Part shown: one piece after another, positions 43,583-51,354 of the stretch
Layout of the letters: every line of letters begins with the position of its first letter
Numbering within the stretch: the first letter of the stretch is position 1
Assembly (NCBI RefSeq): GCF_000337455.1
Contig: NZ_AOIU01000033.1
Location: forward strand, 1 to 64,000
Direction of reading: 5' to 3'
Length of the DNA stretch: 64,000 nucleotides
Origin: Halosimplex carlsbadense 2-9-1
GTDB taxonomy: Archaea > Halobacteriota > Halobacteria > Halobacteriales > Haloarculaceae
Translations under genes and position numbers: made by a program
The notes under the pieces: model-generated
What the model saw: the letters and a program-made list of their open reading frames with translations, nothing else
Told to the model about the DNA's origin: nothing
The model's database searches: none

Positions 43583-43991
43583 CGTCCACCTCCACGCTCA
43601 GGAAAACGACCCCGACGATCAGCATGCCGATGCCGATGAACTCCTGGCCGGTGATCGTGAACAGGCCCGACAGCCCGCCGGCGCCGATCCCGATGATCCC
43701 GAAGTTCGTTACGAAGTACGGATGTGAGACGACGAACCCGACGGTCATGGCGACGATGTCGCCGAACTGAACGAGCCCGACGCCGACCGCGCTCGCACCG
43801 CCAAGGATCAGCGCCAGCGTCCACCGGCCCGTGATCGCGAACGCCGTCGAGAGTGCGTCGCGGCGGTCGCGAACCCTCGAGTACGCCACGAGGAACCGAC
43901 CGAGGGCAACCACGAACGCGAGCAATACTCCCATCAGGATCGCGCCGACGAAGTCGATCCCCGCCAAGAGGTCACCAGGCACGCCGATCAC
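43572..43991 (-). CDS. Four-helix membrane protein
   Basis: A 139-residue protein starting with GTG. Hydrophobic segments at about 12-32, 50-70, 74-92 and 95-132. RFLVAYSRVRDRRDA is a charged cytoplasmic loop. A 12-bp palindrome-centred element (CCGCATGCGG) sits directly upstream of the start, the first real gap (75 bases) in the operon, so an internal promoter or regulatory hairpin is possible here. Confidence 0.6.
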   Translation of the reverse strand: MIGVPGDLLAGIDFVGAILMGVLLAFVVALGRFLVAYSRVRDRRDALSTAFAITGRWTLALILGGASAVGVGLVQFGDIVAMTVGFVVSHPYFVTNFGIIGIGAGGLSGLFTITGQEFIGIGMLIVGVVFLSVEVDDAV

Positions 43992-44010
43992 CCCCGCATG
44001 CGGATGGGGA
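43989..44010. repeat. CCCCCGCATGCGGATGGGG palindromic element, copy 1
   Basis: CCGCATGCGG palindrome flanked by C and G runs, directly before the GTG at 43991. A second copy is at 47355-47375 before the first gene of the operon. Confidence 0.5.
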
Positions 44011-44066
44011 GTTGCGCCCTCTGTCCGAGGGGTCTCTGTTCGCCGTTTTCGCCGTGTTAGTCCGTT

Positions 44067-44348
44067 TCATCGGTTCTCTTTCCAGTCTTGAATTTTGTCG
44101 ACCAGTTTGTCGAGCTGTACCCCGACGTATAGCAGCGCACCGGCCAGCAGGACATTCGTCCCGAGGTTCGGGAAGCCCAGCTCCGGAAGGATCGTCGCGC
44201 CGCTCGTCGCGACCGCCGGGAACCAGTAGGTCGCCGTCGACGAGGCGAGCGCCCACACCGGTTCGAACCAGCCGAAGCTGAGTTGCCCCAGCGTGCTGAC
44301 GGCCACTGCGAGCCCGGTCAGCGGGTGTTTCAGTTTCTCTACTACCAT
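44067..44348 (-). CDS. Small membrane protein
   Basis: A 93-residue protein with three hydrophobic segments (about 12-28, 36-52 and 60-78) and a charged C-terminus (DKLVDKIQDWKENR). It follows the 155-residue gene by one base. Not recognised. Confidence 0.65.
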   Translation of the reverse strand: MVVEKLKHPLTGLAVAVSTLGQLSFGWFEPVWALASSTATYWFPAVATSGATILPELGFPNLGTNVLLAGALLYVGVQLDKLVDKIQDWKENR

Positions 44349-44349
44349 G

Positions 44350-44817
44350 CTATCTCAGCCCCAGGAAGTCGACGAGCGAACTGCCGCCCGGCAGCTCACC
44401 CAGGAGCGCGATCCCCGCTCGATACAACACCGCCAGCGTCACCGACGCGATGGCGATCGCGACGAGCGGCCCGAGCGGTCCGGCCGCCTCGGTCGCGATC
44501 GCGAGCTCAACCTGGACCCATCGCACTGCGCTGAGTATGTCAAACCCGACCCAGGCGAACGCGCCCGAGATCTGGGCCTGGACCCAGGCGAGCGAGAGCG
44601 TCACGAAGTCGAACACCGACAGCACCGACGCGACGACGTAGCTCCCGAGGCCGAACACCGACTCGACGATGTAGGTCGAGATGATCGCCGCCACCGCTCG
44701 CGGGATCGACCCGTACTCGCGATACAACGCGGCTATATCCCGAATCGGACTGATCCACGCTCTCGGGATCCCGATGAGTAGCCCGCCACCGCCATCGCTC
44801 CCGTCAGTTGGTGGCAC
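44350..44817 (-). CDS. Membrane protein with long amphipathic helices
   Basis: A 155-residue protein: Gly-rich N-terminus (DGSDGGGGLLIGIPRAW), then hydrophobic segments at about 45-65, 70-90, 95-112 and 115-138. Aromatic residues are frequent at segment ends (WVQAQISGAFAWVGFD). Overlaps the upstream gene by 14 bases. No domain known. Confidence 0.62.
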   Translation of the reverse strand: MPPTDGSDGGGGLLIGIPRAWISPIRDIAALYREYGSIPRAVAAIISTYIVESVFGLGSYVVASVLSVFDFVTLSLAWVQAQISGAFAWVGFDILSAVRWVQVELAIATEAAGPLGPLVAIAIASVTLAVLYRAGIALLGELPGGSSLVDFLGLR

Positions 44818-45145
44818 TACGAATCACCACCGTTGCGACGTAGAACGTCACGAGCACGAGCCCGATCGCGACCGCGTATCCGGCGACCCCCGCCTCGAGC
44901 ACGAACCCGGCGGCGCCAGCCCATCCGCCGCGGATCAGCGCCGGCCAGATGCCGGTCACGACCGCCACGAGCGACCCGAGGAACTCGCCGAGCCCGCCAA
45001 GGAGCCCGAGCGGAATGTCGGCCAGCGAGAGAAACGCCGCGGCGGCGCCTTGAAAGTACGCGAGGATCGTCGCGCCGAACAGTGTCGACGCTACGCGACC
45101 CCAGCGGATCGTCACGCCGTCGACGTAGTCGCCGGGTTCGACCAT
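44804..45145 (-). CDS. Membrane protein
   Basis: A 113-residue protein. Hydrophobic segments about 18-40, 45-68 and 82-108, connected by Gly-rich turns. N-terminal 15 residues are polar (MVEPGDYVDGVTIRW). It is three bases downstream of the 148-residue membrane gene. Not recognised. Confidence 0.65.
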   Translation of the reverse strand: MVEPGDYVDGVTIRWGRVASTLFGATILAYFQGAAAAFLSLADIPLGLLGGLGEFLGSLVAVVTGIWPALIRGGWAGAAGFVLEAGVAGYAVAIGLVLVTFYVATVVIRSATN

Positions 45146-45148
45146 ACG

Positions 45149-45595
45149 CTACTCCTGTTCCTCCTCTGGGCCGTCGCCTATCCAGGGAATGTCGAACGGA
45201 AGCCCCGGCCAGAGGTTTCCCGTCCGGTCGAGGCTGACGTACCAGTTCAGCAAGTACAGCCCCACGAGCACGGCTGCGAACCCCAGGGCGAAGGTGAGCG
45301 GCCCGAGGTTGAACATCCCGCCTGGGCCGATCGACAGCGCCGTCGCGAGCGCGCTGATGTTGATGATCTGAGCGGCACCGCCGAACGTCGCCTCGATCAT
45401 CGCACCGAGCGAGTTGCCCAGTGCCGTCATCGGGATGATGATCAGGTCGGCGAGCGTCAGCACGCCCGACGCGACAGCGCTGCCACCGGCGAACAGCACG
45501 GCGCCGATCCCGCGGAAAATAACCGTCCGGAGGTCGCCAGCCTCGGCTGCACGGTCGAACAGCCGGCGAATACGCGGACCACCGGCCGCGGACAT
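45149..45595 (-). CDS. Membrane protein
   Basis: A 148-residue protein: a basic N-terminus (GGPRIRRLFDRAAEAG), hydrophobic segments at about 24-40, 42-60 and 95-118, and an acidic end (DGPEEEQE). It follows the 506-residue surface gene with a one-base gap. Length and hydropathy resemble its two downstream neighbours, so the trio may be diverged paralogues or subunits of one complex. Confidence 0.65.
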   Translation of the reverse strand: MSAAGGPRIRRLFDRAAEAGDLRTVIFRGIGAVLFAGGSAVASGVLTLADLIIIPMTALGNSLGAMIEATFGGAAQIINISALATALSIGPGGMFNLGPLTFALGFAAVLVGLYLLNWYVSLDRTGNLWPGLPFDIPWIGDGPEEEQE

Positions 45596-45596
45596 G

Positions 45597-47117
45597 TTAG
45601 CTCCCTCCGCCGAAGTACCGGGAGATCCCGAAGGCTCCGCCGACAGCCGCGGCGACGCCGATGATCTGGCCCCACACGTTGCTGAAGAACCCGCCGCCGC
45701 CCGAGCCGGTCGGCCCCATGCCGCCCGCCGAGCCCTGCACGTCGTCGACCTCTTCAGTCTGCAGGAGGGCCACCGCGTGGATCCGGTAGTTCGTGTCGGC
45801 GGTCGCCGACGAGACCAGCTCCGCGGTCGTGTCGTCGCCCATGAGCGAGCCCGTCATGTCGGTCATGGCCGAGTCCGACACGTTGCCGAAGTCCGTCGAC
45901 GAGTCGACGCCGCTGCCGACCTCGAGGACCGCGTAGCGCTCGTTGATGAGCCCTTGGTCGAACTCCAGCGTGAGGTCGCCGTGCGAGATGTCGATCGCCG
46001 TCGGCACCGACAGGTCCCCGTAGAGTTCGAGCTTCTCGGGGTAGCTGTACGCGTCCGCGCTGGAGAAGTTGACCGAGTACTCGCTCTCGTCGGTCAGGTC
46101 GGCGAGCTCGTAGCTCACGTCGTAGACGCTGAGGTCGTTGATCGACGCCGTGTCGAAGGTGTCGCCGAGCGTCGAGAGGCCGGTGATGTTGGTGACGCCG
46201 CCCTCGTAGATGTTGGTGACCGTCGTCGTCTCGAGGTCGCCGTCGTCGTCGGTGTCGCGTTCGATCTCCGCGAGGTCGACCTCGCCTTTGCGGTCGGCGT
46301 CAAGCCACGAGATCGTCACTTCCGCGTCGGACTCGCTGGCGACCACGTCGATCTGCTGGATCGAGTCAAGTGCGCCGTCGCCCGTCCCGCCGAGCGGGAG
46401 GTTGCTGATCCGCTCCTGGAAGACGAACCCGGTGCCGGTTCCGTTGGCGATCACCGTCTCGTCGCTCGCGAGCTCCGAGGCGCTGATGTTGGCGGAGCGG
46501 TAGTCACCGTCGCCGTCGACGACACGCACGTCGACGGTCGCGTCGGTCGTCAGCTCGTCGACGTTGCCGCCGAAGGTGAGCACGCGCTTGTTCGGATCCG
46601 AGTCGAGCGAGACGTTCGCGCCGAACGTCGCGGTCGCCGTCTCCGTGGAGGCGACCGATGCGTCGACGGTGACCTTCTCGACGCCGTCGGCGTCAGCCTC
46701 GGACACCGACACCGACGAGCTGGCGCCCGACGACGTTGACCAGTCGCTCGCCTTGGTCCACGTCGCCGCGTTGTCGCCCTCGCTGTCGACGCGCGGGAAC
46801 TGCGCGAACGCCTCGGCGTCGACCTTGTCGAAGCGGACGCCGACCGGCGTCGTCTGCGAGGAGTTCACCGACGCGTTCAGCGAGGTGACCTCGCCGCTGT
46901 CGTCGTAGTACTCGAGCGCGTCGCCCATCTGGCCGCGGTCGTGCTCGTGGATCGTGAGCTCGTCCTCGACGATCGTCGGGTTCGGCGTCTTGTCGTCGCT
47001 GAAGTTGAGTGCCGGCGACGCCGCTGCCGCCGGTGTCGCCGTCGCGACCATGATGGCCACGAACACGGCGAGCGCTGCCGTTGCGATACCACTACGTCTG
47101 AGTTGTGCTGAAATCAT
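45597..47117 (-). CDS. Surface protein with signal peptide and C-terminal anchor
   Basis: A 506-residue protein. The signal peptide is residues 1-34 (GIATAALAVFVAIMVATATP then AAAAS). The long ectodomain is beta-rich, acidic and has many NxS/T sites; DADRKGEVDLAEIERD followed by DDDGDLE looks like a pair of calcium-binding Asp loops. Before the membrane helix is a GPTGSGGGG spacer like the one in the 727-residue protein; the helix is GQIIGVAAAVGGAFGI. The ATG at 47117 lies inside the previous gene by 26 bases. It is a candidate main envelope protein or S-layer-like component. Confidence 0.72.
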   Translation of the reverse strand: MISAQLRRSGIATAALAVFVAIMVATATPAAAASPALNFSDDKTPNPTIVEDELTIHEHDRGQMGDALEYYDDSGEVTSLNASVNSSQTTPVGVRFDKVDAEAFAQFPRVDSEGDNAATWTKASDWSTSSGASSSVSVSEADADGVEKVTVDASVASTETATATFGANVSLDSDPNKRVLTFGGNVDELTTDATVDVRVVDGDGDYRSANISASELASDETVIANGTGTGFVFQERISNLPLGGTGDGALDSIQQIDVVASESDAEVTISWLDADRKGEVDLAEIERDTDDDGDLETTTVTNIYEGGVTNITGLSTLGDTFDTASINDLSVYDVSYELADLTDESEYSVNFSSADAYSYPEKLELYGDLSVPTAIDISHGDLTLEFDQGLINERYAVLEVGSGVDSSTDFGNVSDSAMTDMTGSLMGDDTTAELVSSATADTNYRIHAVALLQTEEVDDVQGSAGGMGPTGSGGGGFFSNVWGQIIGVAAAVGGAFGISRYFGGGS

Positions 47118-47241
47118 GTCTGGTTGAATACCGCTGGTTCGAAGGCTGTACTCCGAGCTTCGGGTACGACTCACGGAACGCTTCGAGGTACTCGAGAAAC
47201 GCGTCGGAACAGGCGAGTCCTCGAGGCTCGCCCTCACTCAC
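47092..47241 (-). CDS. Small protein, second gene of membrane operon
   Basis: A 49-residue protein read from a GTG that overlaps the previous TGA (GTGA). It is soluble with a helix ACSDAFLEYLEAFRESYPKL and a polar end. Too short for standard gene finding. The overlap pattern and haloarchaeal codon use support it. Not recognised. Confidence 0.5.
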   Translation of the reverse strand: MSEGEPRGLACSDAFLEYLEAFRESYPKLGVQPSNQRYSTRHDFSTTQT

Positions 47242-47342
47242 GCGCCGGCCCCGTCGATGTTGCGCCAGTCGCGCCACGTCGGTCGCTCCGTAGTCTCGTC
47301 CCGATCCGTCTCGTCTTCGCCGCGTTGGGTGTCCGAGTCCAT
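47238..47342 (-). CDS. Small acidic protein, first gene of membrane operon
   Basis: A 34-residue highly charged peptide (MDSDTQRGEDETDRDETTER then PTWRDWRN). It begins the operon directly after the second copy of the palindromic element, and its TGA overlaps the next gene. No fold is predicted; it may act as a leader peptide or be a bona fide microprotein. Confidence 0.4.
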   Translation of the reverse strand: MDSDTQRGEDETDRDETTERPTWRDWRNIDGAGA

Positions 47343-47354
47343 GGTTTTCTACCA

Positions 47355-47395
47355 CCCCCGCATGCGGGTAGGGGTATGCCGGCGGTAGCCGCCGG
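47355..47395. repeat. CCCCCGCATGCGGGTAGGGG palindrome copy 2 plus CCGGCGG/CCGCCGG hairpin
   Basis: CCCGCATGCGGG palindrome about 15-30 bases upstream of the operon's first ATG, followed on its far side by a 7-bp stem with a 3-base loop (47379-47395). Lies between divergent genes, a likely regulatory spot. Confidence 0.5.
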
Positions 47396-47558
47396 AACAT
47401 CCATGATATGGCCTACACCCTCCAAATTGGCCGCGAGGATAGCGAGATAATAAGGGAACCTCTATACAGAAAATCGATAGACGATAGGGAGAGAATAGAT
47501 AGAGACGGGTTCACTCACCGGGAATGCTTTTGATAAGTGGCAATCGAGCGGTAACCAC

Positions 47559-47726
47559 ATGTCGGGTCAAAAGCAGTACACTCGCACCGTCACCGCTCAG
47601 GGTCCCGGAACGCTCGGAACGAGCCTCCCCGCCGGGTTCGTCAACGAGTTCGGGATCGAGAAGGGACACGAGCTGAAGATCGACGGCATCGACTGGGACG
47701 ACGGCACGATCACGTTCCGCGTCTGA
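47559..47726 (+). CDS. AbrB/SpoVT-like swapped-hairpin protein
   Basis: A 55-residue protein: QYTRTVTAQGPGTLGTSLPA, then FVNEFGIEKGHELKIDGIDW, ending GTITFRV. This is the swapped-hairpin AbrB fold in sequence order (strand, LP-x helix, KGD/KGH turn, strand), a DNA-binding dimer often found as antitoxin or transition regulator. TTTTGATAAG, about 27-36 bases upstream, is its TATA-like box. It diverges from the membrane operon, so it is the best local candidate regulator. No toxin gene follows. Confidence 0.7.
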   Translation: MSGQKQYTRTVTAQGPGTLGTSLPAGFVNEFGIEKGHELKIDGIDWDDGTITFRV

Positions 47727-47999
47727 CCATGCCGGGATCACCTCTCCCCCGCGAACCCCGTGCGACCGTGTTTGACCGCGACCGCTCCCGGTCGCGCGGC
47801 CGCAGAACCGCTCCCGCGAATATGCACACGAGCGCAGAACTGCGCGCGGAACTCGTGTGTACGAAACCGCGGTCGCGACCGCCGAGCGCACCTGGCCGCC
47901 GGCGTGATCACACACGCATCCGGGCGCACTTTATAACGGGTGCGTGATTGAGATGCGCGAGAGAACCGCGATTTTCTCCGTCGTGTGTACGAGAGAGCA
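47727..47999. other. Repeat-rich intergenic region
   Basis: Palindromes and repeats: GCGGTCGCGACCGC near 47870; CACACGAG/CTCGTGTG enclosing about 19 bases (47825-47859); and the 12-base TCGTGTGTACGA at both 47853-47864 and 47981-47992. A TTATAA box at 47931-47936 may serve the next gene. A 72-codon Arg/Pro-rich frame (47729-47947) starts just after the AbrB-like gene, but its composition follows the repeats and I do not accept it. Confidence 0.45.
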
Positions 48000-48158
48000 A
48001 TGATCAAGCGACTACTCGCCTGGTGGCTGGAGCGTCGGAGACTGGTCGAGTGCCCGTACTGCGGCGAGGAGTCGGACGCCATGGAGTACGAACACGAGCC
48101 CTGCGGGACGGGGCTTCACACCTACCAGTGTCCCAACTGCGAGGAACTAATCGCATGA
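48000..48158 (+). CDS. Small zinc-finger protein
   Basis: A 52-residue protein with a basic helix (MIKRLLAWWLERRRLV) and two Cys pairs, ECPYCGEES and QCPNCEE, 27-30 residues apart. It is a zinc-ribbon microprotein. Its TGA overlaps the ATG of the next gene (ATGA), so the pair is cotranscribed. Confidence 0.6.
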   Translation: MIKRLLAWWLERRRLVECPYCGEESDAMEYEHEPCGTGLHTYQCPNCEELIA

Positions 48159-48433
48159 GAATCCGAACCGACGGCAAGTTCGACCACCGGAAAGACACTG
48201 TCGAGGACGTGTCCGCGTTCTACGACTGCAATAACACGCGCGCCTTGATGCTCGCCAGCCAAGACGTGCAAGCGTTCGTCGGCGAGGTCGTCGATCTCCT
48301 CGAGGACGAGGAACTGTCGCTCGCCCAGCGGCGCGAGCTGGTGGAGCGGTTCAACGGCGTTTCGCAGCGCTTCGAGTTCGACTTCGAGGCCGGCGCCGAC
48401 GGCGTCTCCGCGGAGGTCGAGATCGACTCATGA
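48155..48433 (+). CDS. Hypothetical acidic protein
   Basis: A 92-residue protein, mostly helical: NNTRALMLASQDVQAFVGEV, ELSLAQRRELVERFNGVSQR, then a strand-like end (FDFEAGADGVSAEVEID). Not recognised. It ends 114 bases before the transposase gene on the opposite strand. Confidence 0.6.
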   Translation: MRIRTDGKFDHRKDTVEDVSAFYDCNNTRALMLASQDVQAFVGEVVDLLEDEELSLAQRRELVERFNGVSQRFEFDFEAGADGVSAEVEIDS

Positions 48434-48547
48434 GCGGGAGCGAGCGAACATTACCAGTACGCGCTAATCCTTGATTACTTGCACACGCAAGCCACCTGAG
48501 ATAAGGTCGTGCTGTGAGTCGGTGATTCGTGCTGTCAGTCCGCCGTT

Positions 48548-50521
48548 CTAATCCATCTCGAAGTTGATAGATTCGGTCAGGAACTCGTCGGTTCGGTACC
48601 GCTGCTGACCGAGTGTCGTGAACCGACTCGCCCTGATCGGTGGCCGGTTGCGCTCGTTGTCTTCGAGGTGCTGTCGCCGTGCCTTGACGTTCGAGGCGAC
48701 CCACGCGTTGAAGGCGGAGATCCCGAAGAGGTACAGGTACGTCCTCAGCCCGAGGTTGGTGCTCCGAGTCCCGGGCAGGAAGTGGGTCTTGTACGACCCG
48801 TACGCCGATTCGATGGCCCACCGGTAGTGGTAGTATTCGCGTAGCGCTCGGGCCTCTTCCTCGCTCACATTGAGGTTCGTGATGAACGTGAACCAGCGCA
48901 TACGGTTCTTGGCCTCGAAGATGTCGCCACCGTCGCGCCGATCAACGTACGCTTCCAGCGTCTTCTGGTTCTGCCGGTCGGTGACCCACTCGGCTTCGGC
49001 GTCGAAGAACTCCGAGAGTTGCTGCTGTGCGTCGTCGCCGGCGTGCCCGACCTTGCTCGAATACTCACCGAACAACGTTACCTCGGCACGCTCAGGGGTC
49101 GTCTTGTTCTTGTTGATGAGGTACCCCGGTTCGACGCCGAACGTCTGCTCCTGGTCTTCCCACTCGCCGGTGTAACTGCTGACGTAGTGCTTCGGGTACG
49201 AGATCACGAAGTCCACGCCCCGGCTCTTGAGCATGTTCGCCACGCGACCACTGGCGAAATCGGCGTCGGCAAAGAGTATCCCGACGTTGCAGCCGTGGGC
49301 CTCGATGGTATCCAGCAGGTCGCTCAATTGCTCGTGCATCGGACGGTTCTCCAGCTGGAGATCGTGGCCGAGTTGAATCGGCATCCCGTCACTGACGGCT
49401 TGTCCGGAGAGGATCTGGTAGGCGTAGTGCGTGTTCTTCAGCTTCTCAGTGCCGACGACGCCGGGGAGATCCGAGGTCTCCGCGGCCCACGTAGGAATAT
49501 TGGTGGAGTCCACCGCGACCGGCAACTCACGGCTTCGAAGCGTCTTCGGGAACACGGCATCGAGGATGCGCTCCGTCCATCGGTCGAAGGTCGCTTCCCA
49601 CTCGTCGATACTGACGCGGTAGATGTCGTTCCGAAACGTCTCTGCGGTCTCGAAGATACCCGCACCCTTCTGGAGCCCGCGGTCGTCGGCGAAGTTCTCC
49701 AGCTCGGCCTCGGGCGCGTTGCCGGTGTCGCAGAGGTGTAGGCTGAAATCGAAGTGCAGGCCGTAGTCCGTCCAGGTGGCGAGTTCCTCGTCCTTCGTGA
49801 TCGGCATGTCGTCGCGCAGGAGATCGAGCGCGCCCTGCGCGTAGCCGCGCTTCAGTTCGACCGGGATCTCCAGTATCCCGCCGTTGTTCGAGAGTCGCTT
49901 GTCGTCTACTTCGGGGAACTCGTAGCCGCGCATCACGCCGATCATCTCGATGCGCCGTGCCCACCTGGCGATAAACTCACTCGCACCCGGGCCGAACCGT
50001 TCCTGTTGGGCCTTCCGGATGGTGTTCTGGTGTGGGATGCTGTCCAGCCCGAGCACCTCGTGCACCGGGAAGTCCTGGCGGGCGTTCGACCTGATGAGGT
50101 GACGGCGCAGCTGTGGCGCGTTCTTGAAGCCGAGTATCTGATTGTAGACTTCGAGCCGGACGAGATCGCGGAAGTCCAGCGCACCACTTCCCTTGTACGG
50201 GTCTTCGAAATCGGGAAGGACGTGCGACAGGTTGCTCACGAGGACGGCGATGTGTCGTGTCCACTCGTCGGCTGGATCTATTGGCTTCCGCAGCGGGCCC
50301 CCCGGCATATCCAGCGCCGGGTACATCGGCTCTGTCCAGTGCTCTGCTTGTGGATTGAAGAACGAACGAACGCGCTCGGGCGTGCCCATCACCGTCACGT
50401 CGGTGTTTTCTCGCAGGTGGTCGATGTACTCCTGGCCGGACTTATCCGGAAGATAGCCCATCTCCTCGGCGACCTCGATTACCTCGTCCAGATCAACGCC
50501 CTCAGGCGGGTTCCAGGCCAC
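48548..50521 (-). CDS. IS4-family DDE transposase
   Basis: A 657-residue protein with the DDE triad: first Asp in LPVAVDSTNIP, second in VGILFADADFASG, and the Glu within the exact YREK signature of IS4-type enzymes, Tyr-x2-Arg-x3-Glu-x6-Lys (YHYRWAIESAYGSYK). It starts with GTG. The protein is full length with no frameshift, so probably functional. I could not find convincing terminal inverted repeats in the 110 bases on one side or 60 on the other, so the IS ends are undefined. A TAGAGCGCTCTA palindrome lies about 40 bases upstream of the start. Confidence 0.78.
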   Translation of the reverse strand: MAWNPPEGVDLDEVIEVAEEMGYLPDKSGQEYIDHLRENTDVTVMGTPERVRSFFNPQAEHWTEPMYPALDMPGGPLRKPIDPADEWTRHIAVLVSNLSHVLPDFEDPYKGSGALDFRDLVRLEVYNQILGFKNAPQLRRHLIRSNARQDFPVHEVLGLDSIPHQNTIRKAQQERFGPGASEFIARWARRIEMIGVMRGYEFPEVDDKRLSNNGGILEIPVELKRGYAQGALDLLRDDMPITKDEELATWTDYGLHFDFSLHLCDTGNAPEAELENFADDRGLQKGAGIFETAETFRNDIYRVSIDEWEATFDRWTERILDAVFPKTLRSRELPVAVDSTNIPTWAAETSDLPGVVGTEKLKNTHYAYQILSGQAVSDGMPIQLGHDLQLENRPMHEQLSDLLDTIEAHGCNVGILFADADFASGRVANMLKSRGVDFVISYPKHYVSSYTGEWEDQEQTFGVEPGYLINKNKTTPERAEVTLFGEYSSKVGHAGDDAQQQLSEFFDAEAEWVTDRQNQKTLEAYVDRRDGGDIFEAKNRMRWFTFITNLNVSEEEARALREYYHYRWAIESAYGSYKTHFLPGTRSTNLGLRTYLYLFGISAFNAWVASNVKARRQHLEDNERNRPPIRASRFTTLGQQRYRTDEFLTESINFEMD

Positions 50522-50562
50522 TTCTGAATCTCTACAGGATGTCGTTATTTAAATAGAGCGCT

Positions 50563-50928
50563 CTACTCGAATCTGGTCAGTTCCGAACCACCGTCAGGAA
50601 AGACCTCTCGAAGCCGCTCATCGCAGTCGGGACACCGCTTGGTGCTGTTGAGCTCCTCGCCAGTCCGCTGGCACTCGGGGCAGATCCACTCGATGCGGTC
50701 GTTACGTTGCTCGGCGATTTCGAGCATCGACTCGCCGATCTCCATCCGGTCGCCCTGTGATGGAATGATCCGCTCTTCCTCGACGACGCGGACAGTGGTC
50801 GTGTGCCCGGTCTCTTCCTCGTGCTCCTTCCGGAGCTTCTCCGCCAGATCCCATACTCGCTGCTCGCCACCGAGCTCCTCGTCGCAGTCCTCGCACACCC
50901 ATCCGATAAGCCAGCGTCCGTCAGTCAT
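50563..50928 (-). CDS. Zinc-ribbon protein
   Basis: A 121-residue protein. VCEDCDEELGG at the start and WICPECQRTG with RCPDCDERL near the end give three Cys pairs, with a helical middle (WDLAEKLRKEHEEETGH). Ends with a polar tail. It is the last of a minus-strand chain of overlapping small genes beginning at 53383, overlapping the upstream gene by eight bases. Confidence 0.65.
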   Translation of the reverse strand: MTDGRWLIGWVCEDCDEELGGEQRVWDLAEKLRKEHEEETGHTTTVRVVEEERIIPSQGDRMEIGESMLEIAEQRNDRIEWICPECQRTGEELNSTKRCPDCDERLREVFPDGGSELTRFE

Positions 50929-51094
50929 CGAATTCAGTCACCTCCCTGGAGACCTCGCCGTCTCCCTCACAGACCGGACATTCACGCTGTTTCACGATCT
51001 TCGCCGGGCCAGGGCCGACAGTCCCGTAGCGCCGTTTGACCGTCCCCTCGCCCCAACAGTACGGACACTCTTCGGTTTTATTTTCAGAACTCAC
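50921..51094 (-). CDS. DnaJ-type zinc-knuckle microprotein
   Basis: A 57-residue protein with two CxxCxGxG-like repeats, ECPYCWGEG and ECPVCEGDG, the zinc-binding motif of DnaJ central domains. The GTG at 51094 overlaps the stop of the next upstream gene; a longer frame (51145) would run over that gene's coding sequence. Function unknown; perhaps RNA or protein binding. Confidence 0.55.
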   Translation of the reverse strand: MSSENKTEECPYCWGEGTVKRRYGTVGPGPAKIVKQRECPVCEGDGEVSREVTEFDD

Positions 51095-51185
51095 CGTCAC
51101 CACCGCGTTTACAAACGACACAGTAATCGTCTGCATCGCCATCACAGAATAGGCAGAGGCCCATCTCGTGCGGTGACTCAGGCAT
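51084..51185 (-). CDS. 33-residue zinc-knuckle microprotein
   Basis: MPESPHEMGLCLFCDGDADD then YCVVCKRGGDGEF: two CxxC pairs eight residues apart in a 33-residue product. It overlaps the gene on each side by a few bases, as do all genes in this chain, which is the main support. Too short for routine annotation. Confidence 0.45.
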   Translation of the reverse strand: MPESPHEMGLCLFCDGDADDYCVVCKRGGDGEF

Positions 51186-51354
51186 TCGGATCACGCTCCA
51201 GTACCGTAGTTTGCCAGTTTGCGGGGACTTCGTCGCGGTCTACTTCCTGCACCAATTTTGGGATAATTGTCCCGTCACCAGCACGGCTCCAGTCGTCGAT
51301 CCGATACCACGTGTCGTCGTCAGGGCTACGTCCCCACCGGACGCTATCAGTCAC
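51178..51354 (-). CDS. Small hypothetical protein
   Basis: A 58-residue protein (MTDSVRWGRSPDDDTWYRID...). It contains a WYRIDDW strand and ends TTVLERDPNA. The GTG at 51354 is chosen because it overlaps the stop of the gene before; 51363 is an alternative. Not recognised. Confidence 0.5.
   Translation of the reverse strand: MTDSVRWGRSPDDDTWYRIDDWSRAGDGTIIPKLVQEVDRDEVPANWQTTVLERDPNA

Noticed and set aside
47559-47947. AbrB-like antitoxin with a following toxin gene
   Set aside because: The next frame (47729-47947) is Arg/Pro-rich, full of palindromic repeats and unlike any toxin family.
47729-47947. 72-residue Arg/Pro-rich product
   Set aside because: Composition follows GC palindromes; no conserved pattern; start only two bases after the AbrB-like stop is the sole support.
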